Shown: positions 57,104 to 64,000 of the stretch, piece by piece
Numbering within the stretch: the stretch's first letter is position 1
Layout: every line of letters starts with the position of its first letter
NCBI GenBank assembly: GCA_027922465.2
Contig: BQMF02000173.1
Location: 496,001 to 560,000, forward strand
Reading direction: 5' to 3'
DNA from: Turritopsis dohrnii
Lineage: Eukaryota > Cnidaria > Hydrozoa > Anthoathecata > Oceaniidae
Length of the DNA: 64,000 nucleotides
The notes under the pieces: generated by a model
The model's database searches: none
Told to the model about the DNA's origin: nothing
What the model saw: the letters and a program-made list of their open reading frames with translations, nothing else
Made by a program: the position numbers and the translations under genes

Positions 57104-60100
57104 ATGTTTAATATAAGAGGCACTAATATTATTCCTGGCTTCCAAGCAGTTTTTAGAAATGGCCAGTTTGTCCTCCAGCCACCTGATCAGCAGCAAATGC
57201 GCTCTGTTATTCAGCGTCGGCATGCACATGAGGATGTGGCTGAGGCAAGGCGCCAACAGCTTCAGCAAAACATTAATATCCAGCCACCAGATATTCAGGC
57301 AGATAATGAACGTCTGAGAATCAATGGTGCGGAAAGACAAGCTCAGCATCGTCAAGTAGAAGACGATGAGCGGAGATCAGCTCGGCGAAATGCGAATGTT
57401 CGTCGCATGAGGGCTAGGCGGGCTAATCAACCCTTGCATCGTGCTGCTCGACAAGGCCAAATGCCTGAGTTACACTATCTTGGTGCCATGGACAAGATCT
57501 GTCAATTTTGTGGTGCCAAGATGTTTGCTGCGGAAACTAATTTTAAGTGTTGTCACAATGGTAAAGTTCATTTAGATAACATTTATTATCCTAATGACCT
57601 TAAAGATCTGTTATTAGGTAATAACAATCAAGCAAAGAACTTTCAAGAAAATATTCGAAAGTTCAACAGTTCGGTTGCTTTTGCTTCCATGGGTGCGAAA
57701 TTGGCTGTACCGCCAGGTCGTGGTCCACCAGTTTTTCGTATAAATGGCCAGGTATGTCACCGAACAGGTAATTTACACCCACCACCAGGTGTTCCTCCAT
57801 CCTATGGTCAACTTTATATTTATGATGGTATGGATGCATTCAACGAGCGAATGGCAAGACCAGAAAATCAAGGTTGCTCCCCTGAAGTCATGCAAACTTT
57901 GCAAGATATCATTTTAAGGGAGAGTCCATATGCAGCTGCATATAAACACATGGGTGAGGTAGAGGCGGAGGAATTGCAACTCGCAAATGAACAGAATCGT
58001 CACCCATCTGAGGTAAGTGCAAATAGATAGTTATACTCCAATGATCTTTTTCAACTGCTTTTGATAATTTCCTATTGATTTTCAGGTAAGAATGCACTTG
58101 AGAAGTGGGGGTGACCGCCGCCGATATAATCTACCTCATCACGATAAGTCGCAGCTGTTTTTGTTGGTGAAGATGGTGCACCACCATTAGCTCGAGACAT
58201 TGTTGTTTACCCTCGAGATAGACCATTGCAGGATTTGCCTGCGCAATCACCTAATATCGATCCAATGGTGTATCCTGTATTTTTTCCAAGAGGAGAGTTG
58301 GGTTGGAGTTCCGACATTCCTCATGTAGCAGAATATGCAGTAGGTCAGCAACGTCGCACGACCATGCTGCAATATTACACATTTAGGTTTGCATTTAGAG
58401 ACGCGTTTAGCCCCATCTTAAAAGGTAAAAGATTACTTCAACAATATGCCGTGGATAGCTATTGTAAAGTTGAAGCTAATCGTTTGCATTTCATACGGAT
58501 GAACCAGGCAGCTCTTCGGGTTGAACAATATCAAGGCCTTATTGATCATCTTGCCAATGTTGCAGAAAATCGTGGCCTTCATGCAGGCAGACCAGTAATT
58601 CTACCTTCTTCATTTCAGGGTGATCCAAGAGCCATGCTACAAAATTATCAAGATGCTATGGCTATGGTCACTAAAATGGGAAAACCAGATTTGTTTTGCA
58701 CTTTCACGTGCAATCCCAAATGGCGAGAAATTACTGAAAATTTGGATAATGAGCCAGCACATTATCGACCTGACTTGGTTGCACGTGTTTTTAATTTGAA
58801 ATTGAAATCACTCTTAGAGGATATTACTAAAAATGGTGTTTTGGGGAAATCCATTTCGCACCTGTATGTTATTGAGTTTCAGAAACGTTCTTTACCTCAT
58901 GCACATATTCTTATCCATTTAGCTCAAGAGGACAAACTGCAGAATGCTGATGATATTGACAGCTTAATTTCTGCTGAAATACCAGATCCTGAACTTGAAC
59001 CAGAGCTACATAACATCATCAGATCATGTATGATTCATGGTCCCTGTGGGAATGCGAATCCTAATTCAGTCTGCATGGGAGATGATGGCAACTGTACCAA
59101 GAATTTTCCAAAGCCATTCTGTGATGCAACCCAAATGAATGCAAATGGGTATCCAATGTATCGCAGACGCAATGATGGTCGTACAGTGAGGGTCAAAAAC
59201 GTGGACTTGGATAATCAATGGGTTGTACCATACTGCCCGTGGTTGTCAAAAAAATACAATGCTCACATAAATTTGGAAGCATGTACCACGATAAAAAGTG
59301 TGAAATATCTCTTTAAATACGTTTACAAAGGACATGATCGTGCTAATGTTGAGATTAATGAATGTCTGGAGCATGACGAAATAAAAACATTTCTAGATGC
59401 TCGATATGTCAGTGCACCGGAAGCATTGTGGAGAATTTTCGAGTTCTCCATGAATGATAAATCCCACACTATCAAACGATTAGCTGTTCATTTACCTAAT
59501 TGTCATCAGGTTTATTTTAGAGCTGGTGAGGAAGAGGCAGCTGCTGAAGGGGCATTGAAAGATAGTCACCTAACAGCATGGTTTAAGCTGAATGTGAAAG
59601 ATCCTGATGCTCAACAGTTTCTTTATTCAGATATTCCATATCATTATGTCTTTCATGACAAACAGAAAAAATGGCAAAAACGAAAAAAGACATTCAAAGC
59701 GATTGTCGCTCGGTTATACAATGCCCGTCCATCAGAAGGAGAACGTTTTTTCCTTCGGGTTTTGTTGCTGCATGTTCCAGGTGCCACATCATTCGAATAT
59801 CTGCGTACTTTCAATGGAGTGGTTTACGACACATTCCGAGAAGCGTGTATTGCCAGAGGTCTTCTACAAGATGATGAAGAGTGGCATAACACATTGGAAG
59901 AGGCGTCAACCTTTCAAATGCCCCAACAGATGAGACAGCTGTTTGTCACGATTTTGACACACTGCGAACCCTCCAATCCCCTTGAGTTGTGGAATACATT
60001 TAAGGAACATCTGTGTGAGGACTACACTCGAACATTAGCTCTTGCCCAAGCAGAACAAAGAGCTTTGGGTTATATTGATAATGTCCTGAAACAATTCGGT

Positions 60101-61606
60101 ATGTCCTTAACTCAATTTAATCTTCCAGAGTTGGTTCAACAGATCCCCGAGGAAGAAATGGATGTAAATGTTTACATTGACAGGGCACAACAGGTAAGGC
60201 CTCAGCTTAATGAACAGCAGGTAGCTGTGGCTGATGCAATTTTGTCTGCTGTTTCAAATGTGCGTAATGGTTTAGCACAACTTGAAACATTGTTTTATCT
60301 GGATGGACCAGCTGGCACAGGTAAAACTTTTACATATAACTATGTTATTGCAGCATGTAGAGCCAGAGGTTGGAAAGTTGCAACTGCTGCATATACAGGT
60401 ATTGCAGCCACCTTACTCTCTGGTGGATGTACATTGCATTCATTATTTCGTTTGCCTGTTCCTGTTTTAGAAAACAGCGTATGTAAGATAACCCCGACAT
60501 CTAAACATGCAGAATACCTTCGGAGTATTGACCTGTTTCTGATTGATGAAGCTACAATGGTGTCTACGCACATTTTTCATGCTATCGACAGATTACTACG
60601 TGACATCTGCGGTAGTGATGCACTTTTCGGTGGAAAGGTACTTTTGTGGGGTGGCGATTTTCGTCAGTGTTTGCCAGTTGTGAAGAAGGCAAAACCAACT
60701 GATGTTATTGAAGTTTGCTTGACAAGTTCTGCTTTGTGGGCATCAGTGGTAAAGTACTCACTTACCGAGAACATGAGAGCCAAGCCGGAAGAACAAGATT
60801 TCTGTAGGTGGCTATTACAACTTGGTAATGGTGAACTGCCAACAAAACAAAATGAACCTGCTAAAGGCTCAGTCGAAATCCCTGATTGTTGCGTTGTTCC
60901 CCAAAACACTTCTATTATATCGGTGATGTATGACGGATTGGAACATCACGAATATGCCGCCACAGCTATTTTGACACCAACAAACGAGCAATCGTTAATC
61001 ATTAACAATGAGGTGTTGGACAGATTGCCAGGAAATGCAGTTTGTTATTACAGTGCTGATGAGGTGGTATGTGACGATGAAGATGAGCGACAAAATTATC
61101 CGCTTGATTTTTTAAATAGCATCACGCCGTCAGGTATGCCTCCTCATTGTTTGAAGCTTAAAGTTGGGGCTATTATTATGCTCTTGAGAAACCTTAATAT
61201 CAGGAAGGGTCTCTGTAATGGCACACGCTTGATTATCCGTGAACTGTCAGGCAATTTTATTAAAGCTGAAGTTTTGACAGGGTCAGCAGTTGGAGAAATC
61301 ATTTTCATACCTAGGGTTGAACTGTCACCTTCAGATGCAGGTATGCCTTTTATATTGAAACGCAGACAATTGCCTATCCGTTTGGCCTACTCTTTCACTA
61401 TTAACAAGAGTCAAGGTCAAACATTTAATAAAATTGGTTTGTTTTTGCAGAGTCCGTGTTTTTCTCACGGTCAGCTATATGTTGCATGTTCCAGAGCAAA
61501 GGCATTTGATAATGCGAAAATCAAAGTTGCTGCTACTGGGAAACAAGGTTATATCAATGGAAAGATGTATACTCAAAATGTTGTCTTTCCACAAGTATTA
61601 CAGTAA
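57104..61606 (+). pseudogene. Helitron Rep/helicase, H3 copy, single 1-nt deletion
   Basis: Exon 1 is 57104-58012 (303 codons; CQFCGAKMF..E..FKCCH present) and the intron 58013-58085 (73 bp, phase 0). Exon 2 starts VRMHLRSGGDRRRYNLPHHD. At about 58144-58149 one base is missing where H1 and H2 read DEVAAV, so the frame is lost for a short way and then stops. The remaining frame is open from 58226 to 61606, with the HUH motif PHAHIL, YLFKYVYKGHDR, Walker A GPAGTGKT, LFLIDEAT and INKSQGQTF intact. A single missing base could also be an assembly error, in which case this copy would be whole. Confidence 0.93.
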
Positions 61607-61963
61607 CTTAATTCTGCATATATCTTTTCTTTCATCTTTTCATATCCGCAAAAGTATTGTATTGTTGAGTGCGTTACAAAAATACCGGAAATGAAAACAC
61701 TGCTTTTCCGGTGAGCATTTTGATATCCCCACTCATTTGGCGAGTGACTATCATTGCAGTTGTCTAAAAGCGGCTTTTCGGCTAAGTTGGTATACCAACT
61801 CTGTGACATTGTGTTGCTCAACTGTAGTGGTGGATTGAGTGGTGCTATTTTGTTAAATCACTGACAATTACTTTGTGGTAGTGCTGAAAATAGAAGATAT
61901 GCTTTTATAGTTACTGAACTATTTTACCTAAAAAACATTTTGTTTCTGTACATTTTTTTTTTT

Positions 61964-62137
61964 AGGTGGAGTACAAGTCCCATTGACTTACGTTCACGTC
62001 GTGTACTCTGTTAACATGGATTGTGCATGCGTTTTATCAATTCATCGGAAACAGATATCATCTTACTTTGGTTTTTTGGAGTCTACTATGAGATAGTCCT
62101 TGCATGCACAAACCATGAACCAAAAGTCAGGGCATTC
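61964..62137 (+). promoter_or_regulatory. Conserved block between Rep/helicase and micro-exon gene (H3)
   Basis: This is the third copy of the block at 32880 and 49071. It begins after TTTTTTTTTTAG and contains GGAGTACAAGTCCCATTGAC. It is longer than the H2 copy because of an insert between GTGCATGC and AACCATGAACC. Confidence 0.65.
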
Positions 62138-62209
62138 ATGCTGTTGTCTTTTGGAAGTGTAATCCTTAGTTTTTTTTATTTTAGTGTATAAAAATAGTTG
62201 AGTGTAAAA

Positions 62210-63199
62210 ATGGCTGCCTGTTCAGCACCAAAAGGTAATAATCTGTCTGCTTTTTTTATTTTCAAATTAGAATAAAAAATGACTTTGTCACTCTTTTATT
62301 TTAGTTTCCGAAAAATCATTAGTAGAAAGCAGTAAGTATTTTGTTCTTTTCATTATAATTAATGAAAGATTAATGCAGTTTAAATACTTATGTATGCCTT
62401 TCATATTTTAGTTGAAGTTGACGGGGAAGAACATGATGGTAAGTTATCAAATGAAACTGTTAATTTATACTAAAAAGAAATGGGTGTCTATTTAGAACTA
62501 CTTTCTTTTATATTTTAGTTGGTGATATATCAAAGGAAGGTAAAAGGACTTAATCTTTCAAAAGACCAGATTACTTCCTTCAGAATACCATTAATGTAAT
62601 GAGATTATTAAAACTTTTCCTTCCATTTCAGAAGAACAGAAATTAATTGGAGAAGGTAAATTCTTATTTTCTTTTTGCTGCTTTTGAATATCACTGTCAA
62701 TCTTTTGTAATTTCATTCTATTTCATTCATAGAAACAAAGAATGACACGAATGGTGGTGGTTTGATATTTTCCTTCTTAACATGTAGAATGCACTTCAAT
62801 AGATGAAGTATTTACACTGTTTTGTCTTTTATGTTATAGGGCAGTTAGTCCAAACAAATGCCGAGAGTAAGTGTTTATTTTCAATAATACATGTTGGCTC
62901 TTTAAATTTTTAAAATTTTTAATATTATTTTAATTTTGTCTTCCTGTTTAGAATCACAACAGACCACACGTTGTGAGTTGTGAAGTTTTTCATATAAACC
63001 ATGCTATTTGGGTTTTCTTATCTGATGCTTAACTTTCTATCTTTTTATTATAGTGACACGACAAGACTTCGCAAAATACAGGAAGGCCCATCCTGGCTCC
63101 ACCTCCAGGAGGGCTTTCCAAATATGGAAAAAAAATGGGGGGCGTGACCGGGAAGGTTACGTCCCCCCACAAAAAAAAAACAAAAAAAAAATATTTTAG
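62210..63199 (+). CDS. Helitron H3 micro-exon gene (9 exons, 112 aa predicted)
   Basis: Exons: 62210-62234, 62305-62331, 62412-62438, 62519-62539, 62632-62655, 62733-62756 (or to 62759), 62840-62866, 62952-62969 and 63054-63199. Internal lengths are 18-27 nt, all multiples of three, with phase-1 junctions throughout. The sum of 339 nt closes at a TAG. Pieces read MAACSAPK, SEKSLVES, EVDGEEHD, GDISKE, EEQKLIGE and QLVQTNAE. The last exon reads LTRQDFAKYRKAHPGSTS, then AFQIWKKNGGRD and VPPQKKNKKKIF. The exon EEQKLIGE corresponds to EEKGLLGE in H1 and REKELLGE in H2. The sixth exon has two donors three bases apart. The 18-nt exon uses the unusual donor GTTGTGAG, as does the 18-nt exon of H1. Confidence 0.75.
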
Positions 63200-63220
63200 C
63201 CAAAAACATTATGAGATGAA

Positions 63221-63271
63221 GTATAAGGGGGCAGTCCTCACTGTCTTTCAGTGAGGGCTGGCTCCTTATAC
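63221..63271 (+). terminator. Strong hairpin 20 bp after the H3 micro-exon gene
   Basis: GTATAAGG and GCAGTCCTCACTG pair with CAGTGAGGGCTG and CCTTATAC across a 5-nt loop. It sits between the stop codon and the inverted repeat. It may be an RNA 3' structure; an exact role is inference. Confidence 0.6.
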
Positions 63272-63508
63272 GGTATGGAGTTACCATACACTCAGGTTCA
63301 GTTTTCATTAAAATTAATTTTAAAATGTCTGTAGTCAAATTATCGGAATGAAAAATAATCAAATGAACTGAACCAACAAATAAATTTAGACCGTAAATGG
63401 CTGATTAACGCCCACTTACATAAGCTTGCGAATTGTTTTTTGAATTTCGTTTCTAATTTGTTTTTAATCAGTCATTTGCGGTTGAGTGTATGGTAATTCC
63501 ATACCATA
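63271..63508. repeat. Inverted repeat after the H3 micro-exon gene
   Basis: Arms 63271-63295 (GGTATGGAGTTACCATACACT) and 63484-63508 (AGTGTATGGTAATTCCATACC) are inverted complements, about 190 bp apart. They are related to the arms at 31034 and 31306 in H1. Confidence 0.78.
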
Positions 63509-63747
63509 GTTTATTTCAGTTTATTTTAGTTTATTTATAGTTTATCTTAGTTATTTTGTAGTTTATTTAGTTAGAAAATATGTTGTTATATCATTCTGTT
63601 AATCTTTATTTAGTCGTTACAAATCACTAACAAATATTATTCTATAAGAAGTCTGTTGTTATATAAATGAGAGTATTTGCGACTCTTGGTTTAGGTAGAG
63701 TTGGAATAAAAGTTGTGACATATTTCCTTTGAACTTTACTTCACTAT

Positions 63748-63868
63748 CCCAGTCGGCATAATCATCAAAAAGTCACTGTGACGGAGAGAATTTTTATTGA
63801 AATTGTGTGTATATTTATATAGAAATGCACTCCTTCGCAGAGATTTTTTAACAAATGTGCCGGCTGGG
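63748..63868 (+). mobile_element. Small MITE inside H3, different site and orientation from H1/H2
   Basis: The inverted ends CCCAGTCGGCA and TGCCGGCTGGG bound a 121-bp element with GCAGAG and ATATAGAAATGCACTCC inside. The flanks TTCACTAT and TTTTGTGAAATGACATTACA are continuous in H1 (near 30940), where the insertion is absent. Confidence 0.75.
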
Positions 63869-64000
63869 ATGTTTTGTGAAATGACATTACAGGTTATGGT
63901 TTAAGAGAAAACTTCTTTGTCAGTTTGAGAGATTACTATTCCTTAAAGTTAGTTCATTTAGTTTCTTGAGGATAAAGAGGTTATTGTCTCTGTGTTAAAG

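Larger units (their letters stand above)
56091..64000 (+). mobile_element. Helitron H3, autonomous type, runs off the right edge
   Basis: The 5' end A|TCTTATTATAATAATCCGCG is at 56091. It carries a Rep/helicase with one 1-nt deletion, the conserved block, and a micro-exon gene. From about 63700 it aligns with the 3' region of H1 (minus, near 30960 and below). Its 3' terminus lies beyond 64000. The 5' end belongs to the X/D subtype rather than the H1/H2 subtype, although the genes are homologous throughout. Confidence 0.85.

Overview
The window looks like AT-rich invertebrate animal DNA. Spliceosomal introns are short (about 70-80 bp, GT-AG), there is a tRNA-headed SINE with an (AAAT)n tail, and there are APE-type LINEs, a Penelope-like element, Tc1/mariner-like MITEs and many Helitrons. 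A cnidarian (hydrozoan-like) source would fit the mix, but nothing here proves it. I recognise only two likely host protein genes: an intronless MFS transporter at 9098-10432 and a secreted cysteine-rich protein at 25450-26113, which has a partial paralogue at 19485-19670. Almost everything else is mobile DNA.

Layout. 1-2993: frameshifted LINE with an (AAT)n tail. 3900-4153: remnant Helitron 5' end. 5226-6500: decayed Penelope-like element. 6588-9097: tandem and fold-back repeats. 9098-10432: MFS gene. 10730-15330: non-autonomous Helitrons, fold-back elements and a Tc1/mariner-type MITE. 15331-18033 (-): 5'-truncated LINE with an open RT frame. 19.5-25.4 kb: a duplicated segment carrying LINE pieces, a SINE, a long palindrome and a TIR element that contains an internal LINE fragment. 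25.4-26.1 kb: secreted protein gene. 26.9-28.3 kb and 28.9-29.45 kb: non-autonomous Helitrons. 29451-38725 (-): autonomous-type Helitron H1. 40.6-42.26 kb: dead LINE. 42261-43372: two short Helitrons joined without a gap to autonomous Helitron H2 (43373-52732). Four bases later comes a related element X (52737 to about 54960), then a palimpsest of fragments, then Helitron H3 (56091 to beyond the right edge).

The most striking content is a second gene in each of the three large Helitrons. Each encodes a Rep/helicase (HUH nuclease plus PIF1-type helicase) in two exons split by a conserved 71-79 bp phase-0 intron. H2's frame is intact (1475 aa predicted), H1 has a 23-nt deletion and H3 a 1-nt deletion. 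Downstream, on the same strand, each carries what I read as a micro-exon gene. It has a short start exon, a run of 18-33 nt exons that are all multiples of three and all bounded by phase-1 introns, and a longer final exon with a shared motif (YRK-x-HPG ... AF..WK ... GGRD). The joined frames close exactly in all three copies: 145, 188 and 112 aa. The internal micro-exons differ strongly between copies. In H2 one pair of micro-exons has been duplicated in tandem. I know of no described Helitron accessory gene of this kind. A conserved non-coding or short-coding block precedes each micro-exon gene and an inverted repeat follows each one.
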